A stretch of DNA of 14,246 nt from Campylobacterales bacterium. Lineage in GTDB: Bacteria > Campylobacterota > Campylobacteria > Campylobacterales > JAADDG01. The position numbers and the translations under genes are program-made. Location: NCBI GenBank assembly GCA_027009865.1, contig JALVCR010000064.1, positions 1-14,246 of the forward strand. The letters run 5' to 3'. The notes beneath the pieces are model-generated. The model saw nothing but the letters and a program-made list of their open reading frames with translations, ran no database searches and was not told the DNA's origin. The number at the start of each line of letters is the position of its first letter. Within the stretch, counting starts at the first letter, position 1. Shown here piece by piece: positions 1-6,739 of this stretch.

Positions 1-1614
1 CTCACCGCTTGAGAGATCTTTATTTGCAACCTCTCTTGATAAAAGAAATTTTTTGGATATAGTATAAATCTCATTTGGTCTCTTTTTTAGATAAGATAGC
101 CAAAATTTCACCTCTCTTTCGCTTGCCTCTCTTTGCAAAGCGCTTTTATAAAACCAAAGCACAATCTTTTTAAGCTCCTCATCGTCAAATCCTCCAACTC
201 CATCCTCTCCAAGAAGTTTAAATGGATAATTTATAACTTTAACTTCCAAAGAGACTTTTATCGACTCTCCCTTGTATTCGTAAACTCCGTTTTTTAGAGG
301 AACGGTTACCTCAATTGTATCGATATTGTCATATTTTCTATTTTTTAAAGATTCAAAAATTCCATATCTCTCATCTGCGTCTATCTCTATTGCTCTAAGC
401 TTTAACTTTAAACTATTTTCATTGGGAAACACAAAATCGTTAAACAAAACCTGATTAACCTCTTTCTCTTCTCCTGCTTGATGAAATTTGTGAATTGGAA
501 TCACCCCTCCGCCTAATGTTCTTTGGGAAATAGCATCCTCTATTCCCCATCTCTTTTTAGCGTAAGGGGAGAAGAATCTGTTATCAAAAACAACTTCAGC
601 CGGAAGGAATCTTGCATACCATTTGTTTTTCTCATGCAAATCGTAAACAGCAGCTTTCTTTAAAGTAATTTCAACTCTCTTGTTTGAAAGAAGAAAAGCT
701 GCTATCTGAACCCATGCTCCTTTGGCATCTTTTATTTGAAGATGATTTACATGAAAATAGGAGTGAGTCGGCATAAGCCCCATAAACTGTGACTCTTTAG
801 CCATACGGTTAAAATATGTATCATAAACTACCTGAAAACCGTCATTTGGCATATACTGCCCGTTAATCATTGTAAGAATAGTAAGGGCGTGCTCTTTGGC
901 ATCATCTTTGGTGGAAGTCTCATGTCCTACCAGAATATTTTTTAGATAAGGAGAATCGGTATCTCTGTGGGGATTATGAAGATGGACATTTATCCAATTA
1001 TAACTCATATGCTCCACATCGATTGAGGGTTCGTCAACCTCATCCCATATTTTCATCAAAAAATCGTTGCTTGCCGCATAATTTCCGCCTACAACTCCCT
1101 CTAAAGTAAGCCATCTTGCAATTTTCCCCTCTGAAGCTAAATGCTCGTAATCTTTCTCAATAAGCCATCTTGTAACCAAAGCGCCCATACTTCCGCTTAC
1201 AAAATTTACCTGCTTGGCTTTTGTCCTTTTTAAAAGATGCTTTGCATATTTTGCCATTATCATTGCATATCTTGGTATTCCTCCCCCATATTCGGCCGTA
1301 ATCTCCTCTATATCCTCTATATCCTTTGCCGTGTAGTAGGAGGGAGGCTTATCTCCGTAATAGTCGGTTGTAGCCACTACATTTGGCCTGTTTTTATCTT
1401 CTACTCTATTTGTTGTGGGAAGCCCTATAAAAGAGGGAATTGAATTAAAAAATTCTTCATACTTATCCTCTCCATAGGTAGCCTTTCTTTTGTATCCTCC
1501 ATTATTAAATCCATGAACATAAATTGTTACCGTTTTGTTTGGATCGAAAACTTCGGCTTTTAAAACGCTAAACAAAAATATTAAAAATGTAAAAAAAATT
1601 AATACTTTTTTCAT
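1..1614 (-). CDS. Exported alpha/beta-hydrolase (lipase/esterase-like) with DUF4214-like C-terminus, partial
   Basis: I translated this frame by hand: 538 codons are open from an ATG at 1614 to the left edge, so the C-terminus is missing. Residues 1-20 (MKKVLIFFTFLIFLFSVLKA) form a Sec signal peptide, so the product should be periplasmic, outer-membrane or secreted. The start of the mature chain carries YVHGF (His34-Gly35), the usual oxyanion-side motif of alpha/beta-hydrolases. The nucleophile elbow is SGSMG around Ser142, with Ser instead of Gly in the first position of GxSxG. Asp258 in an NDG motif and one of His284/288/291 are candidates for the rest of the triad. From about residue 479 onward the chain resembles DUF4214: a Tyr/Leu/Arg-Glu motif, FW, then an FLLSRE-type ending. 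The ribosome site AGGAG (1622-1626) lies 7 bases before the ATG. The hydrolase fold is well supported; the substrate (lipid, ester or polymer) is not known. Confidence 0.8.
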   Translation of the reverse strand, partial: MKKVLIFFTFLIFLFSVLKAEVFDPNKTVTIYVHGFNNGGYKRKATYGEDKYEEFFNSIPSFIGLPTTNRVEDKNRPNVVATTDYYGDKPPSYYTAKDIEDIEEITAEYGGGIPRYAMIMAKYAKHLLKRTKAKQVNFVSGSMGALVTRWLIEKDYEHLASEGKIARWLTLEGVVGGNYAASNDFLMKIWDEVDEPSIDVEHMSYNWINVHLHNPHRDTDSPYLKNILVGHETSTKDDAKEHALTILTMINGQYMPNDGFQVVYDTYFNRMAKESQFMGLMPTHSYFHVNHLQIKDAKGAWVQIAAFLLSNKRVEITLKKAAVYDLHEKNKWYARFLPAEVVFDNRFFSPYAKKRWGIEDAISQRTLGGGVIPIHKFHQAGEEKEVNQVLFNDFVFPNENSLKLKLRAIEIDADERYGIFESLKNRKYDNIDTIEVTVPLKNGVYEYKGESIKVSLEVKVINYPFKLLGEDGVGGFDDEELKKIVLWFYKSALQREASEREVKFWLSYLKKRPNEIYTISKKFLLSREVANKDLSSGE

Positions 1615-1646
1615 AAAATATCTCCTAATCAATTTAAAATCAACTC

Positions 1647-1652
1647 ATTATA
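1647..1652 (-). promoter_or_regulatory. Candidate sigma70 -10 box for the hydrolase gene
   Basis: On the minus strand this reads TATAAT, 32 bases before the hydrolase ATG at 1614. There is no convincing -35 box, which is normal for campylobacterial sigma70 promoters. It lies in the 172-base divergent gap 1615-1786, which is very AT-rich and holds nothing else I can identify apart from the facing promoter at 1744. Confidence 0.5.
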
Positions 1653-1743
1653 TCTAAAAAATGTTAAAAATTAATTTTATATCCAATGTTTAAATAATAT
1701 AAAATATTATTTATTTCTTAAATGAAGATTTATAATTTTGTTG

Positions 1744-1749
1744 TATAAT
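1744..1749 (+). promoter_or_regulatory. Candidate sigma70 -10 box for the barrel-SPOR gene
   Basis: A perfect TATAAT preceded by TG lies 37 bases before the ATG at 1787, so transcription would start near 1756. It faces the promoter at 1647-1652, so the two envelope genes are divergently transcribed from one intergenic region. Confidence 0.5.
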
Positions 1750-1786
1750 TAAATAAAATTATCAAAATCTTCAAAAGGTGTCAGAA

Positions 1787-2773
1787 ATGAAACTTTCAAA
1801 TATACTTTTAAGCTCTATCTTACTAATTTCTTTAAACTCTTTAGCGGCAGATTATGAATACGAGATAGTTCCCAAAATCGGGCAAAATTTCTTTGATGAC
1901 GATTCCGGTTTGGATGATGAAACAAGCTACGGAGTGGATCTAAATTATTATCTAAATTCTCAAACGGGCTTACAACTTGGATATGAAAGAATTTCAAAAT
2001 CAAAATACAGATGGTATTATCCAAACGAAACCGATATAGACAGATTTTATCTAAACGCTGTTTATGAACCGACTCAATACAACTCCCTAACACCCTACTT
2101 CTTAGCAGGAGGAGGATACGAGAAACTCTCAAAAGAGATAGGAAATCAAAAATCTCAAGGTTTTTTGGATGCGGGATTGGGAGTTAAATATTCGCTAAAT
2201 CCGGTTTTTGATTTGATAGCTGAAGCTAAATATATAAAAAAGCTTGATACTATGGATTCAGATGTCGTAACAAATCTTGGAATGGGATATAAATTTGGAA
2301 TGCCAATATCAAGTATGCGCCAATTAGCTCAAAATACGGCAAATATGGAAGAGTTTACTCCAAAACCTCTGCCGCTTCCAGATAGCGAGCTTCAAAGCGT
2401 AAACGCTCAAATGAGTCAAGAAGAGCTTCCGATGCCAGAAAGCAAAGAGAAAGATATTTTCACAGAGCATGAAGAGATGAAACAATCCATGCTATCTTCA
2501 AAAAATATTCCCCCCTCTCCCAAACAAAATTTTGCAAACGAAGGGGAGTATTTCATTCAAGTTGGCGCTTATGCATTAAAAAAACCAGAACAAAGATATC
2601 TAAACGACATCGTCCAAAAAGGATACAACGTAACTTTACATGATGCTAACGTAAGGGGAAGAAAAGTTACAAAAATTTTAATAGGACCCTACTCTTCTTA
2701 CGAGGAAGCTAAGAAAATATTGCCCGATATCAAATCCTGCATAACAAATAGTGCTTTTATCTACAAAATGTAA
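1787..2773 (+). CDS. Outer-membrane beta-barrel protein with C-terminal SPOR domain
   Basis: This is a 328-residue protein. An in-frame GTG at 1778 would use the bases of the ribosome site, so I chose the ATG at 1787, which has AAAAGG (1773-1778) 8 bases before it. Residues 1-20 are a Sec signal peptide ending LNSLA-A. The mature N-terminus (ADYEYEIVPKIG) and alternating-strand pattern to about residue 170 resemble the barrel of campylobacterial OmpA/CadF-type porins. A closing strand (GMGYKFG) is visible. A Pro/Glu/Met-rich linker follows, about 171-252. Residues 254-328 are a SPOR domain: YFIQVGAY at its start and KILIGPYSSYEEA near its end. SPOR domains bind peptidoglycan stripped of stem peptides, typically at division sites. 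The inferred role is an outer-membrane anchor to peptidoglycan, with SPOR in place of the usual OmpA_C domain. The gene converges on the membrane-protein gene at 2791. Confidence 0.85.
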   Translation: MKLSNILLSSILLISLNSLAADYEYEIVPKIGQNFFDDDSGLDDETSYGVDLNYYLNSQTGLQLGYERISKSKYRWYYPNETDIDRFYLNAVYEPTQYNSLTPYFLAGGGYEKLSKEIGNQKSQGFLDAGLGVKYSLNPVFDLIAEAKYIKKLDTMDSDVVTNLGMGYKFGMPISSMRQLAQNTANMEEFTPKPLPLPDSELQSVNAQMSQEELPMPESKEKDIFTEHEEMKQSMLSSKNIPPSPKQNFANEGEYFIQVGAYALKKPEQRYLNDIVQKGYNVTLHDANVRGRKVTKILIGPYSSYEEAKKILPDIKSCITNSAFIYKM

Positions 2774-2794
2774 AAGTCCAAAAAGGGCTTTTAC
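2770..2794. terminator. Bidirectional terminator hairpin shared by two convergent genes
   Basis: The arms are GTAAAAGTCC (2770-2779) and GGGCTTTTAC (2785-2794), with loop AAAAA. They form 10 pairs including one G-U. The TAA of the rightward barrel-SPOR gene (2771-2773) sits in the left arm. The stop of the leftward membrane-protein gene (2791-2793) sits in the right arm. T-rich stretches follow in both directions, so it can serve both genes. Confidence 0.7.
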
Positions 2795-3195
2795 TTCTTT
2801 ACGGCTATATCCTTTCTTGCTGCATTGATAGAGATTACGAATCCTCCTATTGCGTCCAAAAAACTCATAAGCATAAGCATAAAAAACTCAGAATTATTAG
2901 CTTGGTCCCATATAAGGAAAATAGCCAAATAAGCTACCGCTACAAAAAAGCTGAAAATTGTCTCTTGCGTGCTATACTCTCCCATAGTAGCAGCTTTATA
3001 AATCTCTATAAAAAGAAAAATAATACCTGTAATAATAAAAGCGTCTCTTGTAGTAATAAAAAAAGTTTTATTCCATGTCCAAAGGATATAGTTCATATCC
3101 AAATAGGGAATATCCAAATTCAAAGCTGCATATTTTGCCCCTATATAAGCTAAAAGTAGCCAAAAAAAGGTTGAAATATCCTTTATCAAAAACAT
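2791..3195 (-). CDS. Small inner-membrane protein with four predicted helices, unknown function
   Basis: I do not recognise this 134-residue protein. It has four likely membrane segments at about residues 8-26, 50-67, 78-96 and 103-123, separated by short loops. The tail is positively charged (AARKDIAVKK), which suggests a cytoplasmic C-terminus. There is no signal peptide, catalytic motif or Cys/His cluster. The start has a good ribosome site, AGAGG at 3204-3208, 8 bases before the ATG. It has its own unit: it converges on the barrel-SPOR gene with a shared terminator, and a 96-base gap separates it from the SPFH gene upstream. TAGAAT at 3220-3225 on the minus strand is a weak -10 candidate. 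It is likely a real gene because of the strong ribosome site and the hydrophobic pattern. Confidence 0.7.
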   Translation of the reverse strand: MFLIKDISTFFWLLLAYIGAKYAALNLDIPYLDMNYILWTWNKTFFITTRDAFIITGIIFLFIEIYKAATMGEYSTQETIFSFFVAVAYLAIFLIWDQANNSEFFMLMLMSFLDAIGGFVISINAARKDIAVKK

Positions 3196-3291
3196 CTTTT
3201 ATTCCTCTTTTTTATTTCAATTCTATAAGGTTTTTAGTTAAAAAGAGGTTAAACCAATGTAAAATTTTTTTTAACAAAAGGAAGACTTTCT

Positions 3292-4161
3292 TTACTTCTC
3301 ATTTTTAGTTGTATTAAAAAGACCTTTTATAGCGTTTTGCAAATCGGCAGGATATACGACAAATTTTGAGTTTTCGGAATTTGAAAGATTTTTTAAAGTA
3401 TCTAAATATTTCTCTCCAAGCAAGAAATTAAGAGGCATCTCTTCGCTATTGCTTTTACTAATATTTTTTATCTGCTCTATTGCAAAAGCTGAAGATTTAG
3501 CTAAAATCTCCTGAGCTTCAGCATTTTTTTTGGCAACCTCAAGCTCAGCTTCCGCTTCTAAAATCTTAGCCATCTTTTCACCGTTTGCTTTTATCTCCAA
3601 AGCCCTTCTCTCCCTTTCTGCAGTAGCTTGTTTTTCCATAGCCTTTTGCATAGAAGGAGAAGGAAGAAGATCTACAATCTCTACAGTTCTAATCGTAACT
3701 CCCCAGCTTACTACATCGTCTATAATTTTATGCTTCAAAGTACCCTTTATCTTTTCCCTGCTTGATAAAGCTTCATCAAGCTTCATATTACCCACAATAG
3801 CTCTAAGGGAGGTTTTAACTAAATTCAAAATAGCCTTCTCATAATCTACTATTCCATAAACTGCATCAAAAGGATTTGTAACTTTTATGAAAGCTACAGC
3901 ATTCATGGTAATCATAACGTTATCTTTCGTAATTACATCCAAATTTGGAACATCTATTATCTGATCTTTAGTTGAGACTTTCTTTCTTATTCTCTCATAA
4001 AATGGATGAAAAAGAATAATCCTAATACCTGGTTTGCTTATTCTATGAAATTTTCCAAGTCTTTCTATAACCCAAACCTCTCCTTGAGGAACAATATTTA
4101 CTGTTAAAGATAAAAAAATAATAAGCGTCAATAATATTATTAAAAATATGATTAAAACCAT
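3292..4161 (-). CDS. SPFH/Band 7 (stomatin/paraslipin-like) membrane protein
   Basis: This 289-residue protein has one N-terminal membrane helix (about 3-22). The Band 7/PHB domain follows, about residues 23-180, with the typical VPQGEVWVIERLGKFHR opening and the PSPSMQKAMEKQ ending. An Ala/Glu-rich coiled coil (about 180-225) and a short C-terminal tail complete it. This order is that of bacterial stomatins such as QmcA and paraslipins. Such proteins oligomerise into inner-membrane microdomains. I chose the ATG at 4161, because AAGGAA (4167-4172) is 5 bases before it but only 2 before the upstream GTG at 4164. The NfeD stop codon overlaps this ATG by one base (TGATG), so the two are probably translationally coupled. 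HflC/HflK is an alternative label, but the NfeD partner favours the stomatin type. Confidence 0.9.
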   Translation of the reverse strand: MVLIIFLIILLTLIIFLSLTVNIVPQGEVWVIERLGKFHRISKPGIRIILFHPFYERIRKKVSTKDQIIDVPNLDVITKDNVMITMNAVAFIKVTNPFDAVYGIVDYEKAILNLVKTSLRAIVGNMKLDEALSSREKIKGTLKHKIIDDVVSWGVTIRTVEIVDLLPSPSMQKAMEKQATAERERRALEIKANGEKMAKILEAEAELEVAKKNAEAQEILAKSSAFAIEQIKNISKSNSEEMPLNFLLGEKYLDTLKNLSNSENSKFVVYPADLQNAIKGLFNTTKNEK

Positions 4162-4610
4162 CACGATTCCTTAGTAACAAACAAAATTTGTCCCCTAATC
4201 TCTTCTATTACTACTCTCTCTCCAGCCTTTATATATTCATCACTCATAGCAGGCCAAATTTCATCCCCCAATAATGGAGCATCAAGCAAAACTTTCCCTT
4301 TTCTTCCTCTTTTTATATCAACTATCACTCTTCCGTGATGATTTATCTGCTGATACCTTGGAATATAAGGCTCTTCTTTATCTGCTACAAAAAAAATATA
4401 TCTGATAGTTTCTATTGTTATAACAAGAAAAATCCATAGAAAAATAACCGCATTTATATCAAAAGGATAAAAAAAATATAAAACAGCAACTATAAAAAAA
4501 GATATAGATAAGGATAGAAAAATATGCAAATTAAATTTAATATATAAAATTAAAAGAATAGCACCAAAACTCCCTAAAATCATCCATAAGTTAAAAATTG
4601 CCTGTTTCAT
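4161..4610 (-). CDS. NfeD-like membrane protein (short form, no protease domain)
   Basis: This 149-residue protein has three membrane segments (about 5-24, 28-48, 52-75) and a soluble C-terminal OB-fold, about residues 90-149. The OB-fold is recognised by GRVIVDIKRGRKGKVLLDAP, then GDEIWPAM, IKAGERVVI and the final GQILFV. Long NfeD proteins carry a ClpP-like serine protease ahead of the membrane part; it is absent here, so this is the short NfeD1b type that usually partners a stomatin. The gene comes first and the SPFH gene overlaps its stop by one base, consistent with an obligate pair. AAGGAT (4615-4620) lies 4 bases before the ATG. Confidence 0.88.
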   Translation of the reverse strand: MKQAIFNLWMILGSFGAILLILYIKFNLHIFLSLSISFFIVAVLYFFYPFDINAVIFLWIFLVITIETIRYIFFVADKEEPYIPRYQQINHHGRVIVDIKRGRKGKVLLDAPLLGDEIWPAMSDEYIKAGERVVIEEIRGQILFVTKES

Positions 4611-4648
4611 ATCTATCCTTAAGACAATATTATTTTATTTTTTAATAT

Positions 4649-4654
4649 ATTATA
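4649..4654 (-). promoter_or_regulatory. Candidate -10 box for the NfeD-SPFH operon
   Basis: The minus strand reads TATAAT about 38 bases before the NfeD ATG at 4610, inside a run of alternating A and T. No -35 is recognisable. The rest of the 175-base gap 4611-4785 holds only the terminator at 4750-4779. Confidence 0.35.
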
Positions 4655-4749
4655 TATTGTTTTTTCTAAAAAAACATTGAAATATTAAATTTTTTAGACC
4701 TTTAGAGAGTATACATTAAAATCAGTTAATAAAAGAAGAATAAAAGCAA

Positions 4750-4779
4750 AAGAGAATCCTTTACAAAAAAGATTCTCTT
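4750..4779 (-). terminator. Rho-independent terminator of the PhoX-like gene
   Basis: The arms are AAGAGAATC (4750-4758) and GATTCTCTT (4771-4779), 9 perfect pairs with a 12-base loop. Read leftward, TTTTGCTTTTA follows the stem. It lies just beyond the stop codon of the lipoprotein gene at 4786. Confidence 0.7.
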
Positions 4780-4785
4780 ATTTAA

Positions 4786-6612
4786 TTATTTTGTAGAATT
4801 AGACTCTAAAATATTAACAATTTGAATTGGCCCCCAATATCCTATATAAGAATTTTTATCTTCTAAAATTACATCTTTTTCACCTTTAAGAGGATGCTGA
4901 ACTCCATAAATTAAATAATCATACCCTTTTAGATTCCTTCTCCAATTTACAGAAACCGGATGCGAACCTATTGGAAAGGAGATGATTCTTATTAATTGAT
5001 TATTTTTAAGATTGTAATTCCAGACCATCGGATTTATATGCTTTTTGCCTCCTTCGCTAATAGTTAAAATATCTTTAGATGAAATATAAGATAAAACTTC
5101 TGGATCAGCTATAGAGCTTATATCACACTCATTCCCTTCATAAGGAGAGTTTTCTTCATAATTTTGCTCTTTACCATCTATAATTTTATAAATCTTATCG
5201 GCTACAAAATTACTTTTTATCAAATTTCCATCAGTATCTATTTTAGTATCGGTTAAATCAGCTGCAAAAATACTTCCGCAGCTGTTATTTTGAAATATAT
5301 CGTTCATATATCCCGATGCAGCTATATATATTCTGTTTCTCTTTTCATCATAAACTAAACCTTTGGGATGAACAAAATTAAAATCGGCTCCTTTTAAAGC
5401 AGCATATCTTTTAGTCTCAAGTCTTGAGAGTATCGTTTCGTTAACTACACTGTTTTTTATTTTAAGACACTCTGATTGTCCGTTTACACTAACAAGTTTG
5501 TAATCTTCCAAACAATCTAAATTGCTGCTTACTGCAGATGCATCAAAAAGATCGCTAAAAGATAATTTCTTGGCAATTTCAAGTTTAACTTTTCTATTGG
5601 AGGTATGACCTAAATTGATCCAATTAAATTTCATATATGTATTATTAGCATCTTTTACAATAAATTCTTTAGGAGCATAAAGAGTTCCGACACTTAAATC
5701 CTCTTTCTTATCGGCCACAAACATAAAAAGAGCTCCGTTTGCTCTATTATCTGTAAGATAAACAGTTCTCCTATCTGGCATAACAATTTCGCTAAAATGG
5801 GAAAATCTTCCCATGCTGTAATGTTTTCTAAAATGCTCAACTCCGTTTGCATCTATTATTATCTCATTCGCCCATCCATAAAAGTAAGGATTTGACCTTC
5901 TAAGATCCCCCTCCCAATAAAGAGCTGTCTCTTCATAAAATTTATCCTTTTTATATTCATACTCTGACTCTCCATACCCTTTCATCAAACCTTCAATTAC
6001 CCTTGCATCCGGCTCAAATCCCTCGCTTCCAAGATAAGATTCCCAAGGAGTTATACTTCCGCTTTGATGCCTATATCCTCCAAATTCATCTCTTTGGGAT
6101 ACAAATCTCATGCTGTTTTCTTTAATGGATATATGCCCATCAGCTAATTGATCAATTTCGGCTAAATATATGGCTCCAATAGCACAGTCAAATTCGCTTA
6201 CAAAATATAATCTGTTATTTTTTTTCAAAATAGAAGAAAAAGTAACGCCTTCTCCAACTACTCCTTCATCAGAGTTACAGATATAAGGCTTTTCATTTTT
6301 ATAAAGAGGCCTATCATCAAAATCTTTTAAAAGTCCATAAATTTCATCGTTATTTAAACTTTTGGAATCTACCGTTATCAACCTATTACATTGAGCCGCA
6401 TACTCTCTATCTCCTATTTTCATCTTATCTATACAAATAAACCTTCTTTTATCCATATCGTTAATAGGAACGACTATGCCCCCAGTATTAGCAGATGCAT
6501 GAGAGCCGCCCGAAGGAGAGCAATCCCCTCCACACCCTCCTCCTCCACAACCCCAAAAAGCCAATATCGCAACCGTTATAATAGAAAAACCCAATATCTT
6601 TTTCATCTTCAT
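4786..6612 (-). CDS. PhoX/DUF839-family lipoprotein (divergent phosphatase-like protein)
   Basis: This 608-residue protein has a Sec-type lipoprotein signal: charged MKMKK, a hydrophobic core to residue 20, then Cys22 in FWGC. A Gly/Cys-rich spacer follows with further cysteines at 27 and 31. Features of the PhoX (DUF839) beta-propeller family are seen in order: SGSITPWESYLGSEG (184-198), YGWANEIIID (245-254), GRFSHFSEIVMPD (268-280), VYLTDNRANGALFMFV (284-299), and RLETKRYAALKGADFNFVHPKG (397-418). Known PhoX enzymes are Ca/Fe phosphatases exported by the Tat pathway. Here there is no twin arginine, and the cysteine of the usual TPWGTWLTCEE motif is Ser196. The phosphatase activity is therefore doubtful. 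The ATG at 6612 has AAAGG (6620-6624) 7 bases before it; an ATG at 6606 is the alternative. It is a single-gene unit between terminators. Confidence 0.78.
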   Translation of the reverse strand: MKMKKILGFSIITVAILAFWGCGGGGCGGDCSPSGGSHASANTGGIVVPINDMDKRRFICIDKMKIGDREYAAQCNRLITVDSKSLNNDEIYGLLKDFDDRPLYKNEKPYICNSDEGVVGEGVTFSSILKKNNRLYFVSEFDCAIGAIYLAEIDQLADGHISIKENSMRFVSQRDEFGGYRHQSGSITPWESYLGSEGFEPDARVIEGLMKGYGESEYEYKKDKFYEETALYWEGDLRRSNPYFYGWANEIIIDANGVEHFRKHYSMGRFSHFSEIVMPDRRTVYLTDNRANGALFMFVADKKEDLSVGTLYAPKEFIVKDANNTYMKFNWINLGHTSNRKVKLEIAKKLSFSDLFDASAVSSNLDCLEDYKLVSVNGQSECLKIKNSVVNETILSRLETKRYAALKGADFNFVHPKGLVYDEKRNRIYIAASGYMNDIFQNNSCGSIFAADLTDTKIDTDGNLIKSNFVADKIYKIIDGKEQNYEENSPYEGNECDISSIADPEVLSYISSKDILTISEGGKKHINPMVWNYNLKNNQLIRIISFPIGSHPVSVNWRRNLKGYDYLIYGVQHPLKGEKDVILEDKNSYIGYWGPIQIVNILESNSTK

Positions 6613-6703
6613 CTCTAAGCCTTTATTTATAATCTTATTACTATTATGATAACATAAAAAAAGATAATCGGGAATTTGAAGTAGAAAGGATATAAGAATA
6701 AAA

Positions 6704-6739
6704 AAAAAGAGAAGAAGCCAAAAGCTACATTCTCTTTTT
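6704..6739 (-). terminator. argS: Rho-independent terminator overlapping the 3' end of argS
   Basis: On the minus strand the arms are AAAAAGAGAA (6730-6739) and TTCTCTTTTT (6704-6713), 10 pairs, followed by more T. The leading arm encodes the last codons of ArgS (Lys-Lys-Arg-Met), and the TAG stop (6725-6727) lies in the loop. Confidence 0.75.

Noticed and set aside
1237..1443. Short plus-strand frame inside the hydrolase gene
   Set aside because: It is antisense to a well-supported coding frame, has no ribosome site, and its cysteine-rich composition looks like chance.
1778..1780. GTG as the start of the barrel-SPOR gene
   Set aside because: Its G belongs to the AAAAGG ribosome site. The ATG at 1787 has correct spacing and gives a standard signal peptide.
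1615..1786. Search for a regulator site between the divergent envelope genes
   Set aside because: No paired repeat beyond AT-rich chance matches was found; only two -10 boxes and ribosome sites are supportable.
1815..2132. Minus-strand frame opposite the barrel-SPOR gene
   Set aside because: The plus-strand gene has a signal peptide, a SPOR domain and a ribosome site; this frame has none.
3240..3275. Possible terminator after the SPFH gene (GTTAAA...TTTAAC with a long A/T loop)
   Set aside because: Only 6 AT-rich pairs with a loop of about 16 bases; it is too weak to call in DNA this AT-rich.
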